A stretch of 64,000 nucleotides of DNA from Lasioglossum baleicum. Lineage: Eukaryota > Arthropoda > Insecta > Hymenoptera > Halictidae. Shown one piece after another: positions 1-12,360 of the stretch (position 1 is the stretch's first letter; every line of letters begins with the position of its first letter). Made by a program: the position numbers and the translations under genes. The notes beneath the pieces were generated by a model. The model made no database searches and had not been told where the DNA came from. It was given only the letters and a program-made list of their open reading frames with translations. The stretch spans positions 14,645,712 through 14,709,711 of the forward strand of contig NC_134940.1 of assembly GCF_051020765.1 (NCBI RefSeq), read 5' to 3'.

Positions 1-342
1 TCAATCGTTAATCGCAATTAACAATTAAACTCCCACTTTAGTCGTTAATTGCGGTTCACGATTACATTCTTTTCGATTGTCATCGTCAATCGGATAATTG
101 ATTAACGATTAACTGCTGAAATTTCGAAATGAAGTCGAGATATACCGTGTGGCGATTAACTTCAACAATTGATTGAATCAGTCTCCGATTTTTCGATGAT
201 TTCTTTTTTTAATCAACGATTGACGATTAACTTCGTCAATCGATTGAATCAATCGTCCATTTTTCAATGATTACATTTTTTAGTCGTACACATTAATCAA
301 TCAATCTTGGTTAAAATTTTAATTGACTAATGCCCAACTCTG
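1..342. mobile_element. hAT-like MITE, left part outside the window
   Basis: AT-rich stretch with many internal copies of ATTAACGATT and CAATCGATTGAATC, ending at 342 in GCCCAACTCTG, the reverse complement of the CAGAGTTGGGC terminus seen intact at 16090. The left terminus and target duplication lie before base 1. Confidence 0.5.
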
Positions 343-847
343 CTAATAAATGCGGTTCACCCGGGCTATCTAAAGAAGTGGATGAAAAACAGGAATGCTG
401 GAAGCTAAATGATAGCACAGTTACCAAGTTTTATATGTATATATACAATATTATTATATATTTCAATGTGTTATAAACTTCAGATTCTAAAATATTTGTT
501 CCACAAGAACGCTATTAAACAGTTCCCGTTGGATAACATTTTTTGCCATTGAAATTCCACAAGAACGAGTATGTTCCTAAACAGAAGGCAACATTTAAAC
601 AGAGTCTTTCCAGAAACAAAAAATAAGTGTCAGATTCGATCTCTATTGAGACCGCTACATATATATGTCGTTAAACTACTTTCTAATTTGGCTGATACAA
701 TCGACTTTCCCCTTGCTATAAATACCACTGCATTGTTCGAAACACTTCGGTAGAACACAGACACTGTAAAAGAAGACGGGAAATGGGACAAAAAAAAGGC
801 GAGAGACGCTTTCTCGCGCCAACAACATCTCAAGAACCAGTTAAAGC
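343..847. other. AT-rich spacer
   Basis: No gene, inverted repeat or recognised element was found between the hAT-like end and the dispersed repeat at 848. Confidence 0.5.
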
Positions 848-1010
848 GAGGGTGGTCGGGCTACGGGAAAAGAAGACACTGTCCAGACGCAATGTCTTTC
901 TCGAACGGCGCCGATACTCGTTGATGGTTTACAGACGTTGCCGTTGCAAAGAGGTTTCAGCACTCGACACGAGGACACTTTCCCCGCTCGACTTTCTCGG
1001 GGATGGAAGG
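848..1010 (-). repeat. Dispersed repeat, inverted copy at 63636-63770
   Basis: The stretch containing GACACTGTCCAGACGCAATG and later GAGGACACTTTCCCCGCTCG matches the reverse complement of sequence near 63640-63770 (GGACACTGCGTCTGGACGGT; GACCGGGGTAAGTGTTCTCG). The shared blocks are spread over about 130 bp, so this is a divergent dispersed family rather than chance. Its class is unknown. Confidence 0.5.
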
Positions 1011-1114
1011 GATCATAAAATGGTGGAGATCGATACACGAAGGATTCGACAAAGACCCCGGGGGCCACGCGAGCCGGAATATTCGAAACAAATAAGATAT
1101 CGCTTTGCGTATAG

Positions 1115-1335
1115 TATTAGGTTGTCCCAAAAGTTTCTTCCGGGGAATGTGATCCTTTAATATTGCTAAATAAATATTAGGTTGTCCCAAAAGTTGGTTT
1201 TCGATGCATGCACATAATGCAAATTCATATTAAGAAGCACTAAAATATTAACATAATAGATTATTGTATTGTTTGTATTTATTTAGCGACATTAAAGGAA
1301 CACATTTCGGAAGAAACTTTTGGGACAACCTAATA
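1115..1335. mobile_element. Mariner-like non-autonomous element with TA target sites
   Basis: TA + TTAGGTTGTCCCAAAAGTTT at 1115-1136 is mirrored by AAACTTTTGGGACAACCTAA + TA ending at 1335. The arms stay complementary for about 60 bp (1117-1175 against 1275-1333). A second copy of the same terminus starts at 1177 inside the element, so one element is nested in, or truncated beside, another. No transposase remains. The TA duplication and TTAGGTTG ends are typical of Tc1/mariner elements. Confidence 0.8.
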
Positions 1336-1437
1336 TTACTCGTATAGTAAACACAAATGAAAAGTACATCACCAAGTATTATCACCGGAATTTTCGCGAA
1401 GGACTCTACCCCATAACAGACCTTTCTCTTCAGATCT

Positions 1438-1725
1438 TTAACACTAAACTTACCACTGCTGGTCGAATGGCCGGTTTGGTATTTTACCACGTTTTTATTA
1501 GCTCGCTTTCTTGTCCGTCTGTTTGTCTGTTCGGTACAAACTTTGCAATTGATTTTTTTAATTTTGCATTTATTGAAATGATGAAGTTACTTACATGGAA
1601 ATCGATTCGGTAAATTTCTTTGTCCAAGCACACGTTGTACTCAAAACTGCAGAGAATATAAAGGAATAGAGCTTTCTCATTTTTATAAGCTAAAACATTT
1701 TAATCGCTTTTAGTGCACGGTAGGC
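1438..1725. mobile_element. TTAA-flanked MITE (piggyBac-like), right end eroded
   Basis: Starts TTAA CACTAAACTTACC and carries the family hallmark of a short GGTCGAATGGCCGG palindrome after the terminus. The right end (GTGCACGGTAGG) matches the family but then diverges. It holds about 80 bp of extra internal sequence compared with the copy at 3376. TTAA target sites are characteristic of the piggyBac superfamily. Confidence 0.7.
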
Positions 1726-3375
1726 AAAAATTTTACGTCTGTCGCAAAATTTTGAAATTGATCTTTCTCCCGTCTTTTCGGACCAAATACTCTACTGTCG
1801 ATCGTCCGAAACGGAGAATCCGCTTTGAAGTGTAGCGAGTCTAATCGTGCGTATGGTTTCGCGAGCGATTGTGCGTTGAAGTTGTGAGTCTAGCTTATTG
1901 TCGCGTAGTTGATCGGCTGTCGAGAGCGTCGCCCCAGGTGGGGCATATTGTCGTCAAAGGGAATTGTGTCAGCTGTCGCAAAGAAAACCGAACAGGCCGG
2001 TGAACAATCAAGATTAAAATTTTTCCGCGCGGCGCGAGTCGTAAATCCGATGAAACGAATTCTATGGGAAGGTGTATCGCGTACAATTGCCGAGGAGGTA
2101 GCAACAGCTAGCAGGTTTTCGCCTGTATACATAGATTGCAGTCGCCGTCGTCGTCGTCGGGGCCTCTCTCCGTATCCCGGACGGTCCCTCGCCTTAGGTG
2201 TTCGCAGTCAAAGGGAATTGTCACATGGTGCTTCCGCCAAGCCCCTTTTCACAGCTTCTGTCATCGCGCCCGTCGGATTTCAACTGTTCCGATGCATATA
2301 CGCCGTCGGGTGTCGTCGGAAATATCCCCGGAGGCGTTTCGCGCCGGTTCCCTCTCTTTGTCGATTATAGAACGTGCGTGAATCGCCCACTTATTTTCCG
2401 CGGGCATGTTCGCGCTTCACTTTAATAGCGCAAAGCAGCCGCAATTTTGAGGGCGTGTTACCTACACCCCGGAAAGCTACGCGGCGCTTTCTCGTCTTTG
2501 ATCTAGCCAGAGAATTCATTCGTAACTATTGCCTAAACCGGTGACGGTTAAACGGTGGATCAAGCCGGGGCTAAACGGTAAACGGAAATTCCTGCCGCTA
2601 TGTGCGCGCGGCAATTTATCGACTTATTCGGAGATATTCGTTTCGGAGCAATTACGATTACACACGAAATGATAGCGCGTCTGTGCTGCTACCTTTAAAA
2701 TCGCGCGCAATCACTGAAGGAAACGTGTACTGTCGTAATCGCGAGCCAAGGATCTTAACAAGATCGTTGATCTTTACGCAAAATACGAATTTTCTAAGGC
2801 AGTCGCGAGAAATTGAAATGAAATGAAACACGAATTTGTGCATTGCATTAAATGCCGAATCGAGCGAACTAAGATGCACACAAACCTTCAGCTTTTGACG
2901 TACATTCTCTCGGCCGAATTATTTCGTTGTATCGAGGCTGTACTGTATTCAATATCAATTAAAATTCGTTTGCACTTCGTTTTCGAGATGTAAAGTGAAA
3001 AATCTATCTGGCCGGGAAGTTTCGCGCGTCGCCTGTATGCGGGCCTGCAGTGTATCGGATTCGCTAGAATGTATTTTTGCACTTTTCACGTGAAATATCG
3101 TTGTCAGCTATAAATCACTGCGGCCGTTTTTCGTTTTAAGCGCGGCAAGCCGTAGACAAGTTGGTTTCACCTGCGAACACGTGATCAGAATTCCACGATA
3201 GATCTGAGACGTGTGGCGGAGCGGCTGATTGCGTGGCCCACCTGTGGTCACCCGTCTGGTAATTCAATTATCCATAGGGAGGGCAACTGGCAGTTAAGTT
3301 TTTCGTTAAACGAATAGAAAAGGATATTATGGTGAACTTGTCGAAACGTTACTCCCTCTCGAATTTTGATGAGCT
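1726..3375. other. GC-elevated intergenic stretch, no supported gene
   Basis: GC is higher here than in the flanks and some frames stay open (for example 1909-2370 on +, 153 codons), but their translations are arginine-rich and show no recognisable domain. Two short internal repeats of GTCAAAGGGAATTGT occur near 1953 and 2208. It may be a promoter or first-exon region of an unseen gene; nothing decisive was found. Confidence 0.3.
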
Positions 3376-3591
3376 TTAACACTAAACCTACCACTGCCAG
3401 TCAAATGACCGGTCTTAAATTCTTAATTTTATAATTATTGAAATTATAACGTTGCTTACATAGGAAATGATTCGATAAATAAAGCACACATTGCAATAAA
3501 AATTGCATGAAATTTAAATAAATAGAACCTCGTCATTTTTATCAGCTAAAACATGCTAATCGCTTTCAGTGCTCGGTAGTTTCAGTGTTAA
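3376..3591. mobile_element. Intact TTAA-flanked MITE (piggyBac-like)
   Basis: Both ends are present: TTAA + CACTAAACCTACC at 3376 and GGTAGTTTCAGTG + TTAA at 3588-3591. About 208 bp lie between the target sites. The internal GTCAAATGACCGGT palindrome and the CTAATCGCTTTCAGTGCTCG block are shared with the copies at 1438 and 48629. This is the best reference copy of the family in the window. Confidence 0.85.
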
Positions 3592-3758
3592 ATATCTTGG
3601 CAAGACCACCATATGGCGGTCGGATTTAGTTTACAAGATATTCGCAAAAATAGTTTCTTAAAGTTGCTATACGCGACGCGAGTATCGTGTAATATCATGA
3701 ATATCAGCTACAGTGTCATGTATAGTGTGTTTTCGCATATTCTCAATGACCAAATATG

Positions 3759-3992
3759 TCCTTTACGGCAGGAGGAGGGGCAGAGCCTTTCCCCGGGAAA
3801 CCTAACACGAACTAACTCTGAAATTCACTTAAATTTAAATCGCAAACTGATCAAAACTGTCAACCTAACCATGTACGATGGCTAAAAGCTCGAGTTGCTG
3901 TTCTTTGTTGTAATTAAACTAAATTTCACAGTGAGTTCGTGTTAGGTGTTTCGAAGAGGGGGTACACAGAGAAAAGGACTCTGCCGCAAAGA
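3759..3992. mobile_element. Foldback element
   Basis: Arms containing CCTAACACGAACT (left, about 3801) and AGTTCGTGTTAGG (right, about 3938) are complementary over roughly 35 bp. The similarity continues outward to CTTTACGGCAGG on the left and TCTGCCGCAAAG on the right. It is a small inverted-repeat element of unknown superfamily. Confidence 0.6.
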
Positions 3993-5377
3993 ACAATTTC
4001 CGTCATTCAAAGTAGGCAAGATTCGCAGCAGTGGGTCTGATACTCTCACTTAAAGTTCGATAAAAGGACTGAAAAAACATTGTACATCAATTTTTAAATC
4101 TGTGTTGGTTTCAGTCACGAGAGAATATTTTCAAAGCTCCCGCAGACGTTTGAATGCGTAGCATTTTTTAGAATAAAATAAACGAGGGATTGTGTAACCA
4201 GAGACTTCTAGGTTTAAAATAAGTTAAGATTTATCGGGTATTTAGTGTCCAAAGACTTGTTGGATTAGCTGCTGCCGAGCATTAGGGGAGATCTTACTTC
4301 CCCCTGGTTTTAGAAGGACACGTCCTGCAGGACGACGATCTATTCCTTTTCATGGACGCATAGAACCTGCAACGGCCAATTTCTATGAAATTTCAGGACG
4401 CAATAGGGGCTAGGTCCGAACAGAAGGAAGGGAGGAAAAACTAGAAAATGCTCGTATTATTCAGAGAAGGGAGAGCCGACGGTAGCCTGGGCCAGGTTAT
4501 TACAAGATGCAGACACCGTTTCTGAAATAAATGTGCCCGCTTTTCAACGAACATGCTCGTAGTAGACCCTCTCTTCGCGCATTCCAGCTGTTTTGTGCTT
4601 ATTGCGGGCTTTCCTCTCTTTGCCAGCCCACCTCTCCAATGTGGAAAAAAAAAAGATAGTAAAAGCTGCCGGACGAAAACATCTGGAGAGCCCATAGCTT
4701 ACCTTCGTCATCCGGGCGCTTTCATACTGTTGATTGTTGGGGTTGTTAAACTTCCTGTTTCGCACAAAAGACCTGTTTATTTATTCTTGCCGCTGTTGGA
4801 ACGCGTGCTATCTCCCCGCTAAATTGTGTTTGATGATTTAAGACGCTGGTTTCACCGTCTATTCTGTTCACTTTAATAGCCACGATTATTAATTGCAGGA
4901 GCAATTTTGATTGGCAAATGACTCTTACGATTTTGTTTGCAATTTGAAAGCTCAATATTTATAAGTAGATATTACATATCTATATCGATATTACATATCA
5001 TAGAAACTACATATTTCGTTTACGGGTATGACTATTGGGGTTAGCCAATGTGTTGAATGCCTCATTTAAACAAGTATTAAAAATTGTCCGCATCAATTGC
5101 AAGAAACATAAGCCATCTCGGAATTGCTTTCTCTCTTTCTTTAATAATTTTAGAAATTCGGGATACTTCGGCATACTTCAATTCTTTTAATCTTTTTACT
5201 ATTTTTAATCATAATTGCATCGAGCCGCAGTCTAATTATTAAATAGATGGAAAATAATAGAAAGTTACCAAAAAGGTAGACAATTTATATACTTCACATG
5301 GGAGTTCAAATAAATAAACGAATAAAGTTCAAAATTCACACGAAACTTGATATTATTTGAATGATATAACTGGATAG
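3993..5377. other. Intergenic, no supported feature
   Basis: No convincing gene, RNA or element was seen. Open frames around 4441-4822 overlap on both strands and show no domain. Confidence 0.4.
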
Positions 5378-5482
5378 AGAGGGGAAGTGTCACGTGACCG
5401 ACCGTGGCGGAAGGGTAGGGGAATACGTCGTGGAAGGGGAAGATAGTGGGGGAACACAATTCTCTTCAATCTGGTGACTCTG
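5378..5482 (+). mobile_element. CACGTG-bearing GC-rich MITE copy
   Basis: Contains GTCACGTGACC (CACGTG at 5391-5396), then the family block GTGGAAGGGGAAGATAG, and ends in AATCTGGTGACTCTGG, the degenerate right terminus. The left terminus is missing. Confidence 0.7.
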
Positions 5483-6491
5483 GCTAATTGTAAAGTGTCT
5501 ATCTGACAATGAGACATAGTGGACAAGCAATTTCGGCTTCGAACTCTTGTCGCCAACATTTGCAATCGGAACATTAAAAGCCACAAGTGTTCCCGGTGCG
5601 ATTATGGAAAATATGAAAATACAATTACAGCGCGTCCGTAAACGTACGGCCGGCGATGCACGGTTATGGCTCCCGCGATAAATCTACCAGCAGGTTTTTC
5701 CGCTAGGCTTTTTATTTCGGAAAGGAACGATGCAGTGGGGAAAAATAAACATCGGAGCCCGTGCATATTGTTCCCCGGGGTGCTTTTGATTTCAAAGCAT
5801 CAAGTGCGGCTGTAAAACGTCGCGAGCACGTGTGCGTTGTGGAAAGGAGAAAAGGGGTAGGGAGAACATAAAAGAATGAAGCGCTGAAGCTGGAACTTTT
5901 CGACAGTGAAACATCACAGATGCCTCTTACCCGAACAAAATCCTTTTTCGCGTTCCGCTCGCGCAACGGGCATGCAGGGACTTTTTTTTCAATTACTTAG
6001 CTCCGGGCATCGCGCGGCGATAATTACGGCTGAGTGATCCGAGTGATTTTAAGGAAATTTGTTTCGGCGATCTCGATTTCACTATCCCTCCGGAAAATAT
6101 CGAATTGTCTCGAAAATTCATCAGCAGTTTCATTCAGAATATTGCTCCTATTGTCCCATAGAATTCGCGTTCAATAACACGCTATAGACGGACCGCCATT
6201 TTCTCTCGGCAGAAGCTCGCGCAGCTATTAAGCGCACGCGAACTAATTAACTCGCCAAGTCCAAGCTGCTATTCTTTTCCAAAATCTCGGAACCCGCGAT
6301 TGTTAGCAAAATTAATATTCATAGTAACTTTCTCGCGGCTGATAGTGACGTCAGTGAATTGCGGCCGAATGACGCGCAGAAACAATCTGCCGTATCATCA
6401 GCGTTTATAAAGTTGCTAGATCAGCCTGTTTTATAATTTGACAAACTCTTGCCTGTCATTTCTTTTGTTTTTTTTTTGTCGCCGGATCTCG
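5483..6491. other. Intergenic, no supported feature
   Basis: Moderate-GC sequence without a supported open frame or recognisable repeat. Confidence 0.4.
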
Positions 6492-6724
6492 TTAACCCCT
6501 TGCCGTATCATTTTCTTTACAGTTACAGGGATTGAAACGTCTTTATCCCGAAAAATGTCGTAGAAGAGAAAATAAAATTTATATTCTTCGTGTGGCTACA
6601 TTTATTTCAATGCTTAAATATTGATTAAAAATTACAAACGAATCAAATTTTATCTCATTTAAGTTAGACTTCGTTTAAAATCTTCGTCGCTAGTGTGACT
6701 TGTTAAAATACGGCAGGGGGTTAA
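6492..6724. mobile_element. Intact TTAA-flanked MITE, CCCCTTGCCGTAT ends
   Basis: TTAA + CCCCTTGCCGTAT at 6492-6508 is mirrored by ATACGGCAGGGGG + TTAA at 6708-6724. The interior is AT-rich with no coding capacity. TTAA duplication and C/G-run termini fit a piggyBac-derived MITE, distinct from the ACTAAACCTACC family. Confidence 0.85.
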
Positions 6725-7386
6725 GTCAACAGTACAAAAATTCGTGGATCTCAAAGACCCAATCATAGAAGGGTTAAACGAAGCAATTTGTACTGCATAA
6801 TTATGTTACTTATTTCATACGTCCTGTTCATATCAAATACTTTCCATTAAGCTTGTACACATGGTTCCCAATCAGAAACCAAGTTATTCGTCTGTTCGTA
6901 ATAGACGTTCCTTAATGAAACATACATATTCTTAAGAATGTACTCACTCGTGCAGATCTTTTCACAGTTTTAAATTGCCTGGCCCTTAGCAAAATTTTTT
7001 CAAATTCTAAATGAATGGGAACCTAGTGAAAACGAACGCGGTGAATGGATAGCGCGAGATAAAATTTGATATTTCCACCCGTATTCGCCTCTTATATCTA
7101 TTTGACATACTTTCGCTCATGTATAACGCAGGTTGCGTTAAATGTGAAAGAAAGTATGCGTTATGGAATGCTTTGTTGTTTGGGAGTGATACAGAATCTT
7201 ACGTCTGAATGCAGTGAATTTTTTATTTTCGATAGAAAAACTTGTGAATATAAAGAAAATTGAGTTTCGGAATTGGGGAGTGTGGATTGGATTTAATTCC
7301 TTGGTTTCTATTGTGAAACAAACCTGGTAATGTTGAATAATAGGATCCCCTTGCAGTCTTTTAAATGCTAGTATGTAATTTGTACT
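6725..7386. other. AT-rich spacer
   Basis: No supported feature. One short open frame (7066-7263) has no recognisable domain. Confidence 0.4.
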
Positions 7387-7702
7387 GTTTTAATATTTTT
7401 TAAATTATCTTGAAATTTCTCCATGAATTTTTGTTTCTTCATGATGAAGCTCTTGTTTCACACGTGTTTTCATACAACAAATAATTTACAATAGCTTTAA
7501 TATTCTTTAAATTATCTTGAAATTTCTCAATGAATTTTTGTTTCTCCATGATGAAGCTCTTGTTTCACACGTTTCTTCATACAACAAATAATTTACAATA
7601 GTTTTAATATTCCTTAAATTATCTTGAAATTTCTCAATGAATTTTTGTTTCTCCATGATGAAGCTCTTGTTTCACACGTTTCTTCATACAACAAATAATT
7701 TA
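7387..7702. repeat. Three tandem copies of a 107-bp unit
   Basis: ATGATGAAGCTCTTGTTTCA recurs at 7441, 7548 and 7655, exactly 107 bp apart, with the rest of each unit nearly identical. The second and third copies are more alike (CTCAATG, CTCCATG) than either is to the first, suggesting stepwise amplification. Confidence 0.95.
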
Positions 7703-9129
7703 TAAATAAATAGTCTGTTGATATGGTCTTTTTAATAATTATACTACACCAAAAAGAAGCTCAGAAATCTTCTTTTACATTACAATCCCAAACGATATTA
7801 AATGGCGTAACTGAAAATGAATTGTTGGTTCACGATTGAAATTGCTGTTGCAGGATCTGCTCTAAAATCTGTATCCACGAACAATTTTATAAAATTTATG
7901 AAATAATCACCGATAATAAGAGCCGTTATAATAGTTACGTTTAGCTCTCGGTAGTTCCAGTGTTAATGGTTCTGAATTGATCAAGGAAAGAACGGATTGA
8001 TCGATTCGAAACTAAATCCACCTACTGCAGGGGACTGGTAGAGGGAAGCGCAGTGACATGCAGGTTAGATGAGGTACCCGTGACCGAACAAGGCGCGGCC
8101 GAGCCTACCATAAATCGAAATAGGCTATACTAGGGTGCGCAGTCCTCCATTGTGCGCAAGTGTGCAGATTACCTTTATTGCTGGAAAGTTACGACGGCAA
8201 TGGTCCTTAGAAATTGTGTCCGCCGAACGGGACTTTTTAATTAAGTGCATACTGTTCGTGTCGTCAATAGGTATTGTCTCGCCACGCCATAAGGGATAAT
8301 AGAGAAATTTTAGAATTTCTAGCCTTAACCGTTCCGAGGAAAACCGCGGGAATAAAGCTGTGGAACTTGTGCGGCGGAATAGCTAACGATCATGGAAGAA
8401 TACGTGATGTCTTATTAGGTTGTCGCAGAATAATTACGGTATTAATAAGTTTTTATTAATATTTTACTCTCTCTCTTTTCGTTTTTATCAACTGTGTACA
8501 AAAGTTTCAGTCTTGTTCTTGCACTTTCTTTTATCCATATATTATTGTATACCAGGTATACCATAAATGAACTTGGTTGTTTATCATATCGATCATGGTC
8601 ATTGTGATTATACATCATTTTTAGACAGCGGAATAGGTGTAATTTAAAACACTATTGAACCATTCTAACTGTTGGATTATCAATAAGTTACCAGCACAAT
8701 GAACTTATTGTTCGTTGTCAAAAATGAATCAACGATTTCAGAATCGTATTAATAAACAGAGATTACGAAGTATCGATGGAAACGTTCTCGGAATCGTTTC
8801 TAAACAGAGATTTCGAGGTGTCCCATTTGATACTTTGTTTCAAGAGCCGGACTGTGGGGCCTAACCTGAACAGTCTGGAGATACCTACGAGGGGACCCTG
8901 GTTTTCTTTCGGGATTCCAACGGTTTCCTTCTCATTGTCAGCGTCAGTCGAAGTCGAAGCTAAGATTTTTTTTTAGTAAAGAGCTTTCTCCCGCGCCGTG
9001 AAATAAAGATTTGTTTTATTTCAAAAGTACCAGTGTGCAATCATTAACACCAATATCCAATACTAACAAAGAAACTAAATGTCTATTTTACTCCAGTAGT
9101 CATTATGCATCTAGTCATTATGTACCAAC
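7703..9129. other. Intergenic, no supported gene
   Basis: No gene seen. TTATTAGGTTGTCGCAG near 8413 resembles a lone mariner-type terminus without a partner. Confidence 0.35.
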
Positions 9130-9613
9130 TAAACAATTTAATGATTTCGGCGCCAATTTAAATTGTTCTCGACGTTTCGATCCAAATGTGGACCATTTTC
9201 AAGAGAAATTTTGCGTCTGTAAAATACTGTAAGCTATAGTAATTGTTCAACAAAACCGGGTAATGCCAATAAAACTTTGACATGCTTGCTAAGTGTAAAC
9301 GAATTATATAAATTTACTGATGGAACTTTTGAGAAAACTAATTAACTCCATGCCGGTAGACGTTAAACTGAAACCATGTGGCCATTAAGGAAGAACCAAA
9401 TGTCAGAACAAAGGAATGACGCGTATCGAACGCTGGCCAATCAGAACACAGAGATCGATGAGTTCTCAAATCAATATTTGGCGGTAATTATGAATCATGC
9501 CGGTCCACCAAAGCCACTTCACATGTGCTTATATACCATGTAGATGTTCTGGTAAATTAATAATTGACATTCACGCTCTTGAACCTGTGGCGCCGAAATC
9601 ATTAAATTGTTTA
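9130..9613. repeat. Separated 26-bp perfect inverted repeat
   Basis: The 26 bases at 9130-9155, containing AATTTAATGATTTCGGCGCC, are the exact reverse complement of 9588-9613, with 432 bp between. The internal sequence is not foldback and contains GTTCTCGACGTTTCGATCC. The structure suits the ends of an unclassified element; no target duplication was identified. Confidence 0.7.
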
Positions 9614-11416
9614 TATGCACTATCTACGATCGACATAAAGGAAAATTCATTATGTATCAACAATCGAAAAGGCACTACGCAACCAAAAGAATTTAGTTCT
9701 CAATATCTCCCCCCTCCGCAGAATAATTAATAAAGATATAATTGATTGAGATCGCGACCGCCAACGAATGAACGCGCGCACTGAATAATTTTCAGTACGA
9801 GTATTCAGTTTGTACGCACAGTTTTTCCAGTTTGTTATCAAGTTCGAGTTCGAGAGGCTCGGGGTCCCGAGCTAACAGTGATCGTCGAAATATGAAATTT
9901 AATTTCCTACGGCTCAAATCTAAACTGGATCCTCCGTCAGTTTCCACCGATCAGACTTCCATTTCCTCGGGGAACGAGAGCTCCTCGCGAAAAAGTTTAG
10001 CCCCAGCATCTCCGAAGTATTTCTGCCCGCTAGAATAAGTACCTTTTTGAGTTCTCTACATTCAGCCATATAAGACAGCCACATATCAATTTCAAAGTTT
10101 CTTTCGGGGTAAAGCTGTAAGTGGCTTACGGGAGCGCCAGCCCGGAGCGTCGCGGCGTGTCCCAGAATGCGTCGTCATCCCTCAAACTTCCATCGGCGAG
10201 GTACACTTCGAAATTAATGCTCGGGAGTGCTATTCCCCCTTGGTACGCAATATGAAATTCCAGAGTGGGCTAGACGCGTCATCCATAGAACGGTGCATAC
10301 GTCTAAATGCGTTGGCTCCGTTTGTAATATCGTCGGTAAACCTGGCACGAGCACACGGGATTCTTAATGCTAGATATTCCATATTGAATAATACGGAGTA
10401 CATACTTGTGTACCCTGAACTTTGCTATTTCCATCGTCGACTGGCGCACAATGAAGCTTCGAAACGCGAGAGCTCGCTACGAGACCAGCCGATTTTCCAG
10501 CTAGGAAATGTCTTTCGAAAGATCGCAGTCGAACGATCACATTCTCCCGATCTCTTTCTTTACCTTCAATGCTGGGAATGGTAAACGGTCCCATGTGAAA
10601 ACTGAGACTTAATCATAATCTTGAGAATTCAGAATTTGCTGATTTGCTGAAATCCTCACCTCAGCACGAACAACAGCATATTATCAACATAGCGCACGTG
10701 TATCTAATTTCTGAAGTTCCAAGCGAATAGTTTCGTTATTTAAGTCAGGCCGCCTCTCCTCTCCCACCCTTCAAAAAAACTTTCATATGAAACAAAAGAG
10801 TATTTTTCAAACTATCACAGTGATATCTCGAGGCTGTAGTGTTCGAATACTTTTTGGATCCATTTTTAAACAATGCGGTGGTTGATAAGCAGCGTTCGAG
10901 ACTGCGTTAGAGAAACGTTTGTCGCGTCCGTTTCGCGGAAAAGTCGAAAAAAAATCGTGAAAAATACGGTGAACAGTCAGAGGTTATGTATGCAGGTTGT
11001 TTTTAAGATGTAAGTGCACACGATTGTGGCCGCAGGATGCGCGTGCGGAGCGCAGGCTGCACGCATGCATATTGGAAGGCTGGCTGCCATGCGGACGTGC
11101 TGGCATTTGGCATTGCGCCGCATATTATCCAAGGATGCACGAAATACCTTGCCATTTGCACACAGGACACGCTCGTTCGACGTTGTTGCTGTTGTTGCGT
11201 TGCCGTTGCCGTTGCCGCAGCCTCGTTCCTCCATGTTCAGAGGGCTGTGACACGACGCATTCGATCCCTCCTGTCTCGCTACGGGAGAGAAATGCGTCTT
11301 TCGAACAGAACAGGACAGGCTTTCGCGTTATCACCGAGAATTTCTGCGGCTTCTGCGAACGCATTTAAATCCCCCTTGAAAGCCCTTCATACCATATTAT
11401 TTATCAATTGAGCCGC
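9614..11416. other. Intergenic, locally GC-rich, no supported gene
   Basis: Several overlapping frames are open on both strands around 9832-10040, 10240-10584 and 10980-11410. One is serine-rich, another reads Cys/Ala-rich repeats from GTTGTTGC runs. None shows domain structure or a convincing splice context. Confidence 0.3.
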
Positions 11417-11890
11417 TTATTTTGAAAGTGGCGCAAGTCCATTTTCGAGGAAAGTCAAGCTTGCAATTTTAACTAGTTGTAACTAATATATTTAAAAACA
11501 CAAAGATTTTTCAAAAAGGAAATTAGCTGGTTAATAGAATGATACAAATTTTTATTTTGAAAGTGGCCCAAGTCCATTTTCGAGGAAAATCAAGCTTGCA
11601 ATTTTATCTAATTGTAACTAATATATTTAAAATCACAAAGATTTTGTCAAAAGGAAATTAGCTGGTTAATAGAATGATACAAATTTTTATTTTGAAAGTG
11701 GCCGAAGTCCATTTTCGAGAGAAATCAAGCTGGCAATTTTAATATTCACATTTCTACGTTATCTTTTCATTCTGAAGCAAATTATAACTAATATATTTGA
11801 AATCACAAAGGTTTTGTAAAAAGGAAATTAGCTGGTTAATAGAATGATACAAATTTTTATTTTGAAAGTGGTTTAAGTCCATTTATCAGT
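11417..11890. repeat. Tandem array of a ~135-bp unit (3.4 copies)
   Basis: TTATTTTGAAAGTGG recurs with spacings of 135, 135 and 170 bp (anchor bases 11419, 11554, 11689, 11859). Each full unit ends in GGAAATTAGCTGGTTAATAG. The third unit has about 35 bp of extra sequence (CACATTTCTACGTTATC region). Confidence 0.95.
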
Positions 11891-12360
11891 TGACAAATGG
11901 ACCATAAATTCTTAGTATGTATCAGGACAGAGATTTTGGCGTCTAGAAATGTCATTAAAGAGAAATAGTTTACTGTTTGTCCCCCAAGATTATTATAATG
12001 TTTTGTTCATATAAAAATATGATTCCAGTTTCGTAAAAATTCACTGAAGATAGTAAAATGCAAACAAAGATATTACACGGATTATTAATTACATTTGCTT
12101 GATAATATATTTTTCACATGCTTGCAAAATATTCTACCGTCTAACGCGAATAAATAACCTCGAGTGTCGTGTTCATAAGCAAATGATTTATAAGTAGCAA
12201 CTACGTGTATTTGTGATATTCGAACGAGTTCACGTTCAATTATTAAAATTGACACTTCATGTATAATTTAATTACCAAGAATGAAAATTGATGCCGGTTT
12301 CATCGTTGGAAATTAAATGTCGCATCGAACTAATTAAATGTAATGTATGTATAATGATTA

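Noticed and set aside
3190..3260. tRNA-like stretch (GTGTGGCGGAGCGG)
   Set aside because: No complete cloverleaf, anticodon arm or T-loop could be built.
7387..7702. CRISPR-like array
   Set aside because: Whole 107-bp units repeat without unique spacers, and the window is eukaryotic.
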